Assembly (NCBI GenBank): GCA_945868845.1
Contig: CAMBMS010000009.1
Coordinates: forward strand, 29,772-93,771
Origin: Asaia bogorensis
GTDB taxonomy: Bacteria > Pseudomonadota > Alphaproteobacteria > Acetobacterales > Acetobacteraceae
Length of the DNA: 64,000 nt
Direction: 5' to 3'
In this document: piece after piece, positions 16,775 through 26,606 of the stretch
Layout of the letters: every line of letters starts with the position of its first letter
How positions within the stretch are numbered: position 1 is the first letter of the stretch
Notes under the pieces: model-generated
What the model saw: only the letters and a program-made list of their open reading frames with translations
Told to the model about the DNA's origin: nothing
Database searches by the model: none
Position numbers and translations under genes: made by a program

Positions 16775-18172
16775 ACGTGCGCCGGCCGCCGGATGTGTCG
16801 GCCCCAGCCGCGCCCGTCCCGGCCCATATAATTTTTCCCGCAATGTCCCTGGCGTATAGGCGGTCTTGTAAATACCGCGAGCCTGTAATTCCGGGATCAC
16901 CAGATCCACGAAATCCTCCACGCATTCCGGCATCACGGTGCGGGAGAGGTTGAACCCGTCGGCATCAGTGACCGCCACCAGGGCCTCGAACGCATCGGCG
17001 ATCTGTGCCGGCGTGCCGACGATGGGAGCGGTCCGTCCGCCCAAGATCATCTCATCCATCACCCGCCTTTTAGTCCAGATCCGTTCCGGGCTGCGCGTAG
17101 TGATGGCTTCCAAATGCGAATTATTGGCATCCGTCTTTACATAACGGATCGGCTCATCGAGGTCGTATTTGGCGAAGTCCACGCCGGCGGAGGCCGAATA
17201 GTGAGCCAGCGCCGCCTCAACGCTAGCATGGCGGCGGTAATCCTCCAGCTTGTCGCGCGCTTCCTTTTCGGTCCGGCCTACGACGACAGTCGCCAGCAGA
17301 AATATCAGGATATCACTTGGGTCACGCCCACGCGCACCGGCCTGGGCGCGGATATCGACGACGATTGATCGTAGATTCGTTGCTGACTGTCCGGCCAGGA
17401 ACACGCATTCCGAATGCGTCGCCGCGAATCGTCGGCCACGGTCGGAGGCCCCTGCCTGATACAGCACCGGCGTGCGCTGCGGCGAGGGCTCGCTCAAATG
17501 CAACGCGTTCACCTTATAATACGGCCCAGCATGGCGCACGCGATGCAGCTTTGCAGGATCGGCATAAATTCCTGCCTGTTTATCGCGCTGCACCGCGCCG
17601 TCTTCCCAACTACCTTCCCACAGCCGATAGACGGCCTCCATGTAATCATCCGCCATATCATAGCGATCGTCATGCGCGATCAGCCGATCACCGCCCATGC
17701 CGCGCGCCGCGCTATCCAAATAGCCGGTGACGATATTCCATCCGATCCGCCCGCGTGTCAGGTGATCCAACGTCGACATGCGTCGGGCAAAAGTATAGGG
17801 TGGTTCATAGGTCAAATTGCAGGTCACGCCGAAGCCGAGGTGCTTCGTCACCGCCGCCATCGCCGGCACCAGAAGTAGCGGATCGTTCACTGGAATTTGC
17901 ACGCTGTCGCGGATCGCGGTTTCCGGGCCACCGCGATAAATATCGTACACACCTAGAATGTCGGCGAGGAAAATACCGTCAAACAAGCCGCGCTCCAGGG
18001 TGCGCGCCAAACTCATCCAGTAGTCGATATCAATGTAATCACTGGACCGGTCGCGCGGATGTCGCCACATCCCGTGCTGGATATGGCCAACGCAATTCAT
18101 GTCGAATGCGTTCAATCGGATCTGCTTGCGCGTGCCGCCCAATGTCTGACGGCCCGGTGCCTGCTTGGTCAT
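16760..18172 (-). CDS. NtaA/SnaA/DszA-family FMN-dependent monooxygenase
   Basis: A 470-residue bacterial-luciferase-like TIM barrel. GRIGWNIVTGYLDSAARG, the DDRYDMADDYMEAVYRLWEGSW stretch and the GTPAQIADAFE segment are typical of the nitrilotriacetate/dibenzothiophene-sulfone monooxygenase group. These enzymes use FMNH2 supplied by a separate reductase to cleave C-N or C-S bonds. No reductase is evident nearby. The ATG at 18172 overlaps the stop of the upstream deacylase gene (ATGA). Last gene of the minus-strand argE-like, astE-like, ntaA-like operon. Confidence 0.88.
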   Translation of the reverse strand: MTKQAPGRQTLGGTRKQIRLNAFDMNCVGHIQHGMWRHPRDRSSDYIDIDYWMSLARTLERGLFDGIFLADILGVYDIYRGGPETAIRDSVQIPVNDPLLLVPAMAAVTKHLGFGVTCNLTYEPPYTFARRMSTLDHLTRGRIGWNIVTGYLDSAARGMGGDRLIAHDDRYDMADDYMEAVYRLWEGSWEDGAVQRDKQAGIYADPAKLHRVRHAGPYYKVNALHLSEPSPQRTPVLYQAGASDRGRRFAATHSECVFLAGQSATNLRSIVVDIRAQAGARGRDPSDILIFLLATVVVGRTEKEARDKLEDYRRHASVEAALAHYSASAGVDFAKYDLDEPIRYVKTDANNSHLEAITTRSPERIWTKRRVMDEMILGGRTAPIVGTPAQIADAFEALVAVTDADGFNLSRTVMPECVEDFVDLVIPELQARGIYKTAYTPGTLREKLYGPGRARLGPTHPAAGARSVSR

Positions 18173-19152
18173 GGCATGAACCGCGCTAGCCGCACCGCCG
18201 TATGCCCCCGGATCGGGCGCAGGCTGGGCATAACTAGTAGACAATCGTCGTGCGGGGTGCGGATTTCCACCTCCCCATCCATCGCAATCAAGCAGCCGCG
18301 CTCGGCAATGACATCGCCGCCGCGAAAGGCGTCAGTAAAACAGAAATGCGACGTCGCGGCGACGACAGCCTCGGTGACCATGGCATGGCGTTGCACCGGG
18401 TGCGGCAGCGGCAGCGGCAGAGCGACATCCTCGCCGGCCATACGAAGATGGCGTAGGAAGCTCGCGACGCCCCGATGCGCGACGGTCACGGCCGCCTCAT
18501 CCCAGTGCTGTCCCGATTCCAGCAATATCGCGGCGGCTGTCGCGGCCGGGCCCGTGAAGCGTGCCTGGTCGATGATGCGCGGCCCATTAATATGGCCGCG
18601 GTCGGAGACGATCAGCGCCGCCGTGCCGATCCGCCTTGCCAAGTGCAGACCGCCCTCGGACGGGCCGCAAAGGACCAGCGGATCGGCGGGCCATAGCATC
18701 GAATGTAGGTCCAGCACGGCATCAGCCGCCTCGATGGCGGGACGGATGTCGCGCGCACGATCTAACTCGCAGGATCGGCGTGGGCCATCCAGCATCGCCG
18801 GATCCCAAACCCGGTTCATGTCCTCATCGACGAAACGTGAGAGCGTGGGCAGGCGCGGATCAAACCGGGAGAATGCCGCGAGGTTGACAAACCCCACTGT
18901 CAGCGTGCCGCGCGCGGGACGGAATGCCGCGCGCAGCAGGCGTTCCACTATGATCGCCCCGGAAATCTCGTTGCCATGCGTCAGCGCCAGAATTAGCGCA
19001 TGCGGTCCGGGATTGGGGCTGGTCAGGCGGGTAAAGCCGGGTATGCCGGTATTTCCGGCCAGATAGGGGCCGAGATCCGGCGCCGCGATCCGCACCTCGA
19101 ATGATGGCAGGGAAAGGGTGCCAGTGGACGGCAGGTCGGCTTCCGCGGTCAC
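18169..19152 (-). CDS. Succinylglutamate desuccinylase/aspartoacylase-family metallohydrolase
   Basis: About 327 residues. The zinc-binding HGNE motif (LALTHGNEISGA), a downstream DLHSM histidine and the RFVDEDMNRVW segment define the M14-like AstE/AspA family. These remove acyl groups from N-acyl amino acids. The GTG at 19152 begins 6 bases after the stop of the ArgE-like gene and fits the family N-terminus. An upstream ATG at 19230 would overlap that gene by 73 bases and add 26 unlike residues. Coupling to two other amide-related enzymes suggests joint action on one compound. Confidence 0.82.
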   Translation of the reverse strand: MTAEADLPSTGTLSLPSFEVRIAAPDLGPYLAGNTGIPGFTRLTSPNPGPHALILALTHGNEISGAIIVERLLRAAFRPARGTLTVGFVNLAAFSRFDPRLPTLSRFVDEDMNRVWDPAMLDGPRRSCELDRARDIRPAIEAADAVLDLHSMLWPADPLVLCGPSEGGLHLARRIGTAALIVSDRGHINGPRIIDQARFTGPAATAAAILLESGQHWDEAAVTVAHRGVASFLRHLRMAGEDVALPLPLPHPVQRHAMVTEAVVAATSHFCFTDAFRGGDVIAERGCLIAMDGEVEIRTPHDDCLLVMPSLRPIRGHTAVRLARFMP

Positions 19153-19157
19153 GGCAA

Positions 19158-20327
19158 TCAAACCAGCAGCCGCTCGGCCAGCCGGCGAATGAACACGTCG
19201 CATTCGTCCAGCTGATCGCGCGCGATCCATTCATCGGGCTGATGCGCCTGCGCGATATGGCCTGGCCCGCAGACGATCGTCGGAATCCCGATGCCCTGAT
19301 AGAATCCTGCCTCCGTGCCATAGCTGACCTTGCCGGTGCTGTTTGATCCGGTGACCTGCTTAACGATGGTGGTCAGATCATGCTCAGCATCCAGCGACAG
19401 GCGGGGCATGTCGAGCCAGATTTCGTAGCTGAAACCGGATTCGGGATCGATCCGTTTCATCGCCGGCTCGATATGCTCGGCAACATGCTGACGCAGGCGC
19501 TCCACGTCCTGGTGCGGATCGTCGGCGGGAATATTGCGCCATTCCATTGAAAATGCCGCGGTCTCGGGAATGATATTCAGAATCGAGCCACCCGAAACAG
19601 TACCAACATGGATGGTGGTATGCGGTGGATCGAACCCGTCTTCGAACGGGCCATTCCGCTCCAGCCGGCGCGCCTCCGCCGCCACCCAGGCGATCGCCTC
19701 GCCGGCCGCCTGTACCGCGTTCACACCCTTGCCGGGATCGGACGAATGGCCGGCCTTGCCGCGCACCGTCACGTCCAGATTCAACTTTCCCTTGTGCGCC
19801 AGGATCGGTTGCATCCCGGATGGTTCGCCGACGACGCACAGCGCCGGCTTTAATCCTGATTCCTCTAGGTCGACGATCAGTCGCTTGGCGCCGTAAAATC
19901 CGACTTCCTCGTCATACGAGATGAACAGATGCAGCGGGCGCGCCAAATCGCGGGCCATCAGCTCCGGCACCGCAGCGAGCGACGCGGCAACGAACCCCTT
20001 CATGTCCGCCGACCCGCGCGCGTAAAGTCGCCCGCCGTCCGCACGCAGGGTAAACGGATCGCTGCTCCATGCTTGGCCATCCACCGGCACCACGTCCACG
20101 TGCCCCGACAGCGCGAGCCCGCCGGCAGTAGTGGGGCCAACGATGGCGTGAATATTGGCCTTCTGCCCGGTCTCGTCAAAGCTCAGCCGATAGGGCACGC
20201 CATGCGCGTCCAGATAGCCCCGGACGAAGGCAATAAGCGAAAGATTGGAATTGCGGCTCGTCGTGTCAAAAGACACCAGCCGTTCCAACAGCTCAACTGT
20301 TGTGTAGCGAGGTTTTTTGTCTCCCAT
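19158..20327 (-). CDS. argE: ArgE-type M20 deacetylase/deacylase
   Basis: A 389-residue M20 metallopeptidase of the acetylornithine deacetylase subgroup. The first zinc motif is LSGHVDVVPVDG, the catalytic glutamate lies in SYDEEVG, GSADMKGF is the shared aspartate region, and the dimerisation domain has KAGHSSDPGKGVNAV. It hydrolyses N-acetyl or related N-acyl amino acids. Arginine biosynthesis neighbours are absent and the next gene is another deacylase. A catabolic role on an imported N-acyl or peptide-like substrate is therefore at least as likely as ornithine synthesis. Confidence 0.87.
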   Translation of the reverse strand: MGDKKPRYTTVELLERLVSFDTTSRNSNLSLIAFVRGYLDAHGVPYRLSFDETGQKANIHAIVGPTTAGGLALSGHVDVVPVDGQAWSSDPFTLRADGGRLYARGSADMKGFVAASLAAVPELMARDLARPLHLFISYDEEVGFYGAKRLIVDLEESGLKPALCVVGEPSGMQPILAHKGKLNLDVTVRGKAGHSSDPGKGVNAVQAAGEAIAWVAAEARRLERNGPFEDGFDPPHTTIHVGTVSGGSILNIIPETAAFSMEWRNIPADDPHQDVERLRQHVAEHIEPAMKRIDPESGFSYEIWLDMPRLSLDAEHDLTTIVKQVTGSNSTGKVSYGTEAGFYQGIGIPTIVCGPGHIAQAHQPDEWIARDQLDECDVFIRRLAERLLV

Positions 20328-20429
20328 CGGGTGCAGTCTATACAGCCCGCGCCATCCGGCAACCGGGGGCGTTTGGACGTATCCTCAACGCACGTTCCGC
20401 ACCTCGAACGCGAAGCTGGGTTCATCGGC

Positions 20430-20640
20430 GCGGGCCAAATATTACAAGGTCTTTTTGGGGCCTATGTGTTAATCTGACTATAGAGCGGAATGAACGTCAC
20501 ATTCGCCATCGCCACCGCCTCGGGCAGAAATTTCCGCTCGCCTTCGGATCGATGGCCTGCACCGTCACCTCCGGATTGTCGCCGAACCCGCCGCGAGGCA
20601 ACCATTGCCCGGTCGGCTCATCGGCGTCGCATCATGGATT
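20430..20640 (-). pseudogene. Second dipeptide-type binding protein, C-terminal relic
   Basis: On the minus strand one frame reads WLPRGGFGDNPEVTVQAIDPKA. After a single frameshift the next reads ERKFLPEAVAMANVTFIPL then YSQINT, followed by a TAG where tryptophan is expected and APKRP. Joined, this matches the C-terminus of peptide-type binding proteins, where a helix ending in ATEIA-like residues leads to IPLHYQVNTWA. The rest of the gene is missing. It is about 110 bases upstream of the ArgE-like gene on the same strand, so that operon probably once began with its own binding protein. Confidence 0.65.
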
Positions 20641-20752
20641 TCCTGGCGGTGGGCGGTGGGCATCCGGCCTAGCGGCCCATAGGCGCGACCGCTATAAGCC
20701 CTGCCATGGGAGACTTAACGTATAAATCCCCCGCCATCGCGGGCTGGAGCGC

Positions 20753-21727
20753 ATGACTACCTGGCTGATCCGTCGAATGATCCAGGCTGTCTTCGTTATG
20801 CTGGCAATGACGGTGATCGTGTTCGTCGGTGTATTTGGCATCGGCGATCCGATCGAAATCCTCATTTCCCCCGACGCCGATCAAATAGAACGGGTGCGCG
20901 CGATCGCCGCGCTGGGCCTGGATAAGCCGCTCTGGGAACAATATCTCGTCTTTCTCAAAGGCGCGTTGCAGGGCGATCTGGGCCGCAGCTTCGTTTTCAA
21001 CGAACCATCCCTGCGCCTGATCGCGCAACGGATGCCGGCCACGTTGGAGCTGGCGATGACGGCGGTGCTGCTTTCGATCGTCGTGGGCATTCCACTCGGC
21101 CTGTATGCGGGGTTGAAGCCGAATGCGTTAGCCTCGCGCACCATCATGGCGGGATCAATCCTAGGATTCAGCCTGCCTACCTTCTGGGTCGGGCTAATGC
21201 TGATCATGGTCTTCGCCGTCAATCTGGGCTGGCTGCCCAGCACCGGGCGCGGGCAGACGGCGATGCTGTTCGGCGTACCATGGTCTTTTCTGACCTGGGA
21301 CGGGCTGCGGCACATGGCGATGCCGGTGCTCAACCTGTCATTGTTCAATATCTCCCTGGTCTTGCGGTTGACGCGCTCCGGCGTGCGCGAAACCGTGCTG
21401 ATGGATTACGTGAAATTCGCCCGCGCGAAGGGCCTGTCGGAGAAGCGCGTGATCTTCGTCCATGTCTTGAAGAACATCATGATCCCGGTGGTGACCGTGG
21501 TGGGCCTACAATTCGGCTCCACCATCGCGTTTTCCGTGGTGACGGAAAGCGTGTTCGCCTGGCCGGGTATGGGCAAGCTGATCATCGACAGTATCAATGT
21601 GTTAGATCGCCCGGTGATCGTCGCCTACCTGATGATGGTGGTGCTGCTGTTCATCACCGCCAATCTGATCGTGGATATTCTCTACACAGTGCTCGATCCA
21701 CGTGTGCGACTGAGCGGGCGGGGATGA
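20753..21727 (+). CDS. Dipeptide-type ABC transporter permease (DppB type)
   Basis: The product is 324 residues. The N-terminal helix (MIQAVFVMLAMTVIVFVGVF), a long periplasmic segment with ALGLDKPLWEQYLVFL, four to five further helices and the EAA loop (ETVLMDYVKFARAKGLSEKRV) are present. A GGAG site sits 7 bases before the ATG. It opens a plus-strand operon (permeases, two ATPases, a monooxygenase and a binding protein) that is divergent from the ArgE-like operon across a 425-base spacer. Confidence 0.9.
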   Translation: MTTWLIRRMIQAVFVMLAMTVIVFVGVFGIGDPIEILISPDADQIERVRAIAALGLDKPLWEQYLVFLKGALQGDLGRSFVFNEPSLRLIAQRMPATLELAMTAVLLSIVVGIPLGLYAGLKPNALASRTIMAGSILGFSLPTFWVGLMLIMVFAVNLGWLPSTGRGQTAMLFGVPWSFLTWDGLRHMAMPVLNLSLFNISLVLRLTRSGVRETVLMDYVKFARAKGLSEKRVIFVHVLKNIMIPVVTVVGLQFGSTIAFSVVTESVFAWPGMGKLIIDSINVLDRPVIVAYLMMVVLLFITANLIVDILYTVLDPRVRLSGRG

Positions 21728-22626
21728 GCGCGGCAGTGAAAAAAGATGCTCGGATCGAGACGCCGTTCCAGTGGTTTGTTTCAGAATTCTGTGAATCGCG
21801 TCTCGCGTTGTTCGGTCTTGTGGTAATCGCGCTGATCCTGGTGGCGGCGTTTTTCGCACCCTGGATCACGCCGCAAAATCCCTATGACCTCGCACAGTTG
21901 GACATCATGGACGGGCGCCTACCGCCGGGTAGCCCGTCGATTGCTGGCTATACCTACCTGCTTGGCACGGACGACCAAGGGCGAGACATGTTTTCCGGCA
22001 TGCTCTACGGCCTGCGCATCAGTCTGACCGTGGGGGTTGGCTCGGCGCTGGTGGCGGGCTTGATCGGATCGTCGCTCGGCCTGCTATCCGCCTATGCGGG
22101 GGGGCGCACCGATTCGACCATCATGCGGCTGGTGGATTTGCAACTTTCCTTCCCCGCCATCCTGGTGGCGCTGATCATCCTGGCGTTCCTCGGAAAGAGC
22201 GTGCTGAACGTGGTCCTCGCCCTAGTGATCGTCGAATGGGCCTATTACGCGCGACCCGTGCGCGGCACGGCGCTGGTGGAGCGCAACCGCGAATATATCG
22301 AGGCCGCCGAATGTCTAGCCATTCCACGCTACCGCATCCTGTTTCGCCATTTGCTTCCCAATTGTCTGCCACCTCTGATCGTGATTGGTACCCAGCAGGT
22401 GGCGCGCGCCATCGCTTTGGAGGCAACGCTGTCTTTCCTCGGTCTCGGCGTGCCAATTACCGAACCCTCGCTCGGACTGCTGATCGCCAATGGCTATCAA
22501 TACATGCTGTCCGGAAAATACTGGATCAGCTTCTATCCGGGGATTACTCTCCTCGTGACGATCGTCGCCATCAACCTCGTCGGCGATCAGCTGCGCGACG
22601 TATTGAACCCCCGTTTGCAACGATGA
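21724..22626 (+). CDS. Dipeptide-type ABC transporter permease (DppC type)
   Basis: The product is 300 residues. The start overlaps the upstream permease stop (ATGA at 21724). It has the first helix ([21 protein letters not shown]), the [21 protein letters not shown] motif and the EAA loop ([21 protein letters not shown]). An open frame runs 148 codons further upstream but shadows the first permease. It forms the translocation pore with that permease. Confidence 0.9.
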   Translation: MSAAVKKDARIETPFQWFVSEFCESRLALFGLVVIALILVAAFFAPWITPQNPYDLAQLDIMDGRLPPGSPSIAGYTYLLGTDDQGRDMFSGMLYGLRISLTVGVGSALVAGLIGSSLGLLSAYAGGRTDSTIMRLVDLQLSFPAILVALIILAFLGKSVLNVVLALVIVEWAYYARPVRGTALVERNREYIEAAECLAIPRYRILFRHLLPNCLPPLIVIGTQQVARAIALEATLSFLGLGVPITEPSLGLLIANGYQYMLSGKYWISFYPGITLLVTIVAINLVGDQLRDVLNPRLQR

Positions 22627-22639
22627 TGAAGGCGGGGGG

Positions 22640-23644
22640 ATGAGCGAAGTTTCGGCTTCCGTGGCCGCGATGGCACCCACTCTGGAAGTGCGCGACCTGC
22701 GTACGCATTTCTTCACCCGCTCCGGCGTGCTCAAAGCGGTCGATGGCGTCTCCTTTACCGTGGCTCCCGGGCGCGTACTGGGCCTTGTCGGGGAATCCGG
22801 CTCCGGTAAGACGGTCACGGGCTTCTCACTCCTCGGGCTCGTCGATCCACCCGGGCGCATCGTCGGCGGCTCGGTATTATTTCGCGGTCGCGACCTGACC
22901 AAACTTGCAGAACCGGAAATGCGCGCCCTGCGCGGCAACCGCATCGCGATGGTTTTCCAGGACCCGATGATGACGCTCAACCCGGTCCTGCGCATCGATA
23001 CGCAGATGATCGAGGCGGTGCGCGCGCATGACAATATGTCCGTCGCCGAAGCCCGTGCCCGTGCCCGCGACGCGCTGGGCCTGGTTGGCATCCCCAGGCC
23101 CGAGGAACGGCTTTCGGCATATCCGCACCAATTCTCCGGCGGTATGCGCCAACGCGTGGCCATCGCCATCGCTCTGCTACATCGCCCCGACCTGATCGTT
23201 GCCGACGAACCCACCACAGCCCTCGATGTCACCATCCAGGCGCAAATCCTGTTCGAGGTGCAGAAGCTCTGCGCCACGCATGGCACGGCGTTGATCTGGA
23301 TCACGCATGACCTTTCCGTTGTCGCGGGCCTCGCTGACGATATCGCGGTGATGTATGCTGGAAAAATCGTCGAAACGGGCGCCGTCAGCGCCGTGCTGGA
23401 CCGCCCAATGCATCCTTACACGCACGGCCTCATCGGGTCCGTGCCCAGCCGCAACAAACGCGGTACACGCTTACGCCAGATCCCCGGCATGACACCGTCC
23501 TTGCTCAACCTGCAACCTGGCTGTGCCTTTCGCACACGGTGCGAACGGGCAAGCGCGACATGCCTGGTCGAACCGGAAATCACCTTTCCTGCCGCGGACC
23601 GCGCATTGCGCTGCTTTCACCCGCAACTGGACATTTCCGAATGA
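22640..23644 (+). CDS. Dipeptide-type ABC transporter ATP-binding protein (DppD type)
   Basis: The product is 334 residues with Walker [11 protein letters not shown], signature FSGGMRQR, Walker [13 protein letters not shown], and the DppD C-terminal region with [14 protein letters not shown]. It begins 13 bases after the permease stop. It is one half of the ATPase motor of this importer. Confidence 0.9.
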   Translation: MSEVSASVAAMAPTLEVRDLRTHFFTRSGVLKAVDGVSFTVAPGRVLGLVGESGSGKTVTGFSLLGLVDPPGRIVGGSVLFRGRDLTKLAEPEMRALRGNRIAMVFQDPMMTLNPVLRIDTQMIEAVRAHDNMSVAEARARARDALGLVGIPRPEERLSAYPHQFSGGMRQRVAIAIALLHRPDLIVADEPTTALDVTIQAQILFEVQKLCATHGTALIWITHDLSVVAGLADDIAVMYAGKIVETGAVSAVLDRPMHPYTHGLIGSVPSRNKRGTRLRQIPGMTPSLLNLQPGCAFRTRCERASATCLVEPEITFPAADRALRCFHPQLDISE

Positions 23645-24663
23645 GCGCGCCGATCCCAGGGGCGATCATGGAACTGCGCGGCGTCTCCAAACGCTTTGGG
23701 AAGACGCTGGATGTCGCGGCAAAGGCCGTGCGGGCGCTGTCCGTCGCATGGGGCGCCCCGACGCGCAACGATGTTGTACGCGCGGTGGATCGCGTCGACC
23801 TCACCATCATGCCGGGCGAGGTAATGGGCCTCGTGGGAGAATCCGGCTGCGGCAAATCCACCCTGGGCCGCATGGTCGCCGGCATCATGCCGGCCAGCGA
23901 CGGTGAGGTACTGTATCGTGGCCAGAACATCGCCGCCATGCCGGCTGAACAGGCGCGTAAAGCTACCTTGGCAGTGCAGATGATCTTCCAGGACCCGTTC
24001 GCCAGCCTCAACCCGCGCATGCGCGTGCAGGATATTATTGGCGAGGCGCCGTTGGTGCATGCCATTGTGGAGCGCGCCGCTTGGTCCGATTACGTCGATG
24101 AGCAATTGCGCCGCGTCGGTCTCGACCCCAGCTTCAAACGCCGCTACCCGCACCAATTTTCCGGCGGCCAGCGCCAACGCCTCGGTATCGCCCGCGCCCT
24201 CGCAGTAAAGCCGGAATTTTTGGTCTGTGACGAAGCGGTGGCGGCGCTGGATGTTTCCATACAGGCGCAGGTGCTGAACCTATTCATGGATCTCCGCGAA
24301 CAGCTCGACCTTACCTATTTGTTTATCAGCCACGATCTTGGCGTGGTGGAACATCTCTCCGACCGCGTCGCTATCATGTATCTCGGTCGCATCGTTGAGC
24401 AGGCACCGACGGAGGAAATTTTTGGCCGCCCTAATCACCCCTACACCAAGGCACTGCTCTCGGAAGTGCCGCGCATCGATGCGCGGAAAAAAACCTTCAC
24501 CGCCATCGCCGGCGAAATCCCCAGCCCGCTGAGCCCGCCCACCGGTTGCCATTTTCATCCGCGTTGCCCGCACGCGATGGCCCGTTGTTCGGTGGAAGCA
24601 CCGGCGCTGCGCGAAATCGCCCAGGGGCATACCAGCGCCTGCCATCTGAACGACGCGCTCTGA
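23641..24663 (+). CDS. Dipeptide-type ABC transporter ATP-binding protein (DppF type)
   Basis: The product is 340 residues. The start overlaps the DppD-type stop (ATGA); the 34 open codons upstream are a shadow. Walker A is GESGCGKST and the signature FSGGQRQR. Walker B reads FLVCDEAVAALD, with alanine replacing the usual proline after the catalytic glutamate. The C-terminal CHFHPRCPHAMARC is intact. It has about 20 residues more than usual between its first strand and Walker A. Confidence 0.9.
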   Translation: MSAPIPGAIMELRGVSKRFGKTLDVAAKAVRALSVAWGAPTRNDVVRAVDRVDLTIMPGEVMGLVGESGCGKSTLGRMVAGIMPASDGEVLYRGQNIAAMPAEQARKATLAVQMIFQDPFASLNPRMRVQDIIGEAPLVHAIVERAAWSDYVDEQLRRVGLDPSFKRRYPHQFSGGQRQRLGIARALAVKPEFLVCDEAVAALDVSIQAQVLNLFMDLREQLDLTYLFISHDLGVVEHLSDRVAIMYLGRIVEQAPTEEIFGRPNHPYTKALLSEVPRIDARKKTFTAIAGEIPSPLSPPTGCHFHPRCPHAMARCSVEAPALREIAQGHTSACHLNDAL

Positions 24664-25226
24664 TCGTTCTGGCTTTTGCGGTTGTAATTCAACCATCATG
24701 ATCATCGATGAGGGATTTTATCATCGGCCCGGACCGCGTCTCCCTGCCGCAACGTCTCCGGCGGTGCCGGCCAATGGCCGGGCGCCGGCGGCTCCTCGCC
24801 GCCACCACGCGCTCTTGGCCCCCGTGCCAAATACCGGCACACTGGGGAAGACCCGTGGTGGATGCGGGACCGATCGGCCCCACGCTCACCGGCGCATGGG
24901 TGGAAAACCGCTTCGTGTGGGATGCCGAGTTTTATGCCGGCTTCGCCTGGGGCGGTTTGCTTCCGCGCACGTATCGCCACGCCAGCCAGAGCGGTTTCAC
25001 GGCGATGACGCTGGGAGCCGAGAACTATTGTGTCCCACTTTCACTGATAGCTCTGGTGGCAGCCTTGCGCGAGCTGCCCGCCACCCCACCGGACCCGGTG
25101 GATACTCGTCGGTCTGGCCGGCCATTGCTCCAAGCGTTTTGGCGCAGGTCCGCGCGACAGGGCTTGGCCGATCGGTGTGAGGGGGACATGATAGGGGCCG
25201 GTATCGGCAAGAAGGGACGGACGAAC
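24664..25226. other. Spacer with a long open frame of unknown nature
   Basis: The plus frame shared with the downstream monooxygenase is open for 173 codons (from 24708). Part of it (about 24855-25095) is protein-like, including GPIGPTLTGAWVENRF and RTYRHASQSGFTAMTLGA. It does not resemble the luciferase-like family and I do not recognise it. It may be a gene relic, a fused N-terminal piece or chance coding. No terminator hairpin with a T-run was seen after the ATPase gene. Confidence 0.3.
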
Positions 25227-26570
25227 ATGCGTCAGATCGTCATGGTGGGATTTCTGCAGGCGCAGAATTGCACCAACCTCGTCAGTTCCTGGCGCCACCC
25301 GGCCTCGCGAACCGACAGCTATTCGCCGGATTATTACCGCAAGATCGGACAGGTGCTGGAGGCAGGAAAATTCCATCTCGGCTTCTTCGATGATCGCCTG
25401 GCGATGCCGGACCGCTTCGGTGGCGATCATGCGCACACCGTGCAATACGGCATACGCTGCGTGAAGATGGATCCGGTGACGGTGTTGATGACCATGGGCA
25501 TGGCCACCAAACGCCTCGGTCTGGGTGCAACCGGCTCCACCACGTACTACGAACCCTTCCATGTCGCACGGCAATTCCAGACCGTGGATCTGATGACCGA
25601 AGGCCGCGCCGCCTGGAACGTCGTTACGTCGATGAATGATGGTGAGGCGATGAACATGGGCCATGACTCACATGGTGAGCATGATCGCCGTTATGACCGC
25701 GCCGACGAATTCATGCATGTCGTTTTAGGTCATTGGGATTCATGGGAAGACGACGCTATTGTTTCGGATAAAGTAAGCGGGCTCTATGCGCATCCGGAAA
25801 AAGTTCATCGCCTCGATCACCGCGGAGAATTTTTTAAATCACGCGGGCCATTTACCGTGCCACGATCGCCACAAGGCCACCCGGTGATCATACAGGCCGG
25901 GCAAAGCGCGCGCGGCAAGCAATTTTCCGCGCGCTGGGGGGAGGTGGTGTTCGTATCTACCCCACACACCATGCAGATTGGCCAGCGCAACTACAAAGAA
26001 CTAAAAGATCTGGCCGCCGGATGTGGGCGTGACCCCGACAAGATGTTCATCTGCCCATCCCTTTATACCGTGGTGGCGCAAACTCGGGCGGAAGCCGAAG
26101 ACAAAATGGCACTGAACGATAAATTATTCGAGGAAGTGGATGCGCTGTCTTTGCTCTCGGAAGCGATGAATTTCGATTTCTCATCAAAAGGCATGGATGA
26201 ACACTTCACCGATGAGGAATTGGCGGCCATTTCCGGCACTCAGTCCATGCGGGACCGAGTCACCGATGCAGGCATCCGCAACCCGACGGTGCGGGAATTC
26301 ATTAAACACACGCAGCGAGGCCGACCGCGAAATCCGTTCGTTGGAACAGGCAAGGACGTGGCTGACCTGATGGAACAATGGTTCACCGAACGCGCCGCCG
26401 ATGGCTATGTTCTGGCGGCGGATAATATCCCGGGCTCTTATGAGGATTTCGTCTTTTTCGTGGTGCCGGAATTGCAGCGCCGGGGGCTGTATCACAAGGA
26501 TTATCGCGGTGCGACGTTGCGGGAAAATCTCGGACTTGATTACCCGAAGCGGGGCGATTGGAAGCTTTAG
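25227..26570 (+). CDS. NtaA/SnaA/DszA-family FMN-dependent monooxygenase
   Basis: The product is 447 residues, starting at MRQIVMVGFLQAQNC, which fits the family N-terminus. AAWNVVTSMNDGEAMNMG and YDRADEFMHVVLGHWDSWEDDA are the luciferase-like NtaA-group hallmarks, and the C-terminal LQRRGLYHKDYRGATLRENLG is the usual end. It is clearly distinct from the paralogue at 16760 but of the same family. Its position between the ATPases and the binding protein of one ABC importer suggests that the imported compound, or a derivative, is its substrate. A flavin reductase is not seen nearby. Confidence 0.88.
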   Translation: MRQIVMVGFLQAQNCTNLVSSWRHPASRTDSYSPDYYRKIGQVLEAGKFHLGFFDDRLAMPDRFGGDHAHTVQYGIRCVKMDPVTVLMTMGMATKRLGLGATGSTTYYEPFHVARQFQTVDLMTEGRAAWNVVTSMNDGEAMNMGHDSHGEHDRRYDRADEFMHVVLGHWDSWEDDAIVSDKVSGLYAHPEKVHRLDHRGEFFKSRGPFTVPRSPQGHPVIIQAGQSARGKQFSARWGEVVFVSTPHTMQIGQRNYKELKDLAAGCGRDPDKMFICPSLYTVVAQTRAEAEDKMALNDKLFEEVDALSLLSEAMNFDFSSKGMDEHFTDEELAAISGTQSMRDRVTDAGIRNPTVREFIKHTQRGRPRNPFVGTGKDVADLMEQWFTERAADGYVLAADNIPGSYEDFVFFVVPELQRRGLYHKDYRGATLRENLGLDYPKRGDWKL

Positions 26571-26606
26571 CCGGCGATCGCGTTTGAATGCATGGGGGAC
26601 AAAGAA

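Noticed and set aside
18059..19066. Plus-strand open frame of 335 codons opposite the AstE-like gene
   Set aside because: Serine/arginine-rich antisense shadow with no domain; the minus strand encodes zinc-hydrolase motifs.
22315..23304. Minus-strand open frame of 329 codons opposite the DppD-type gene
   Set aside because: Antisense to conserved Walker A and signature motifs; Ser/Arg-rich shadow.
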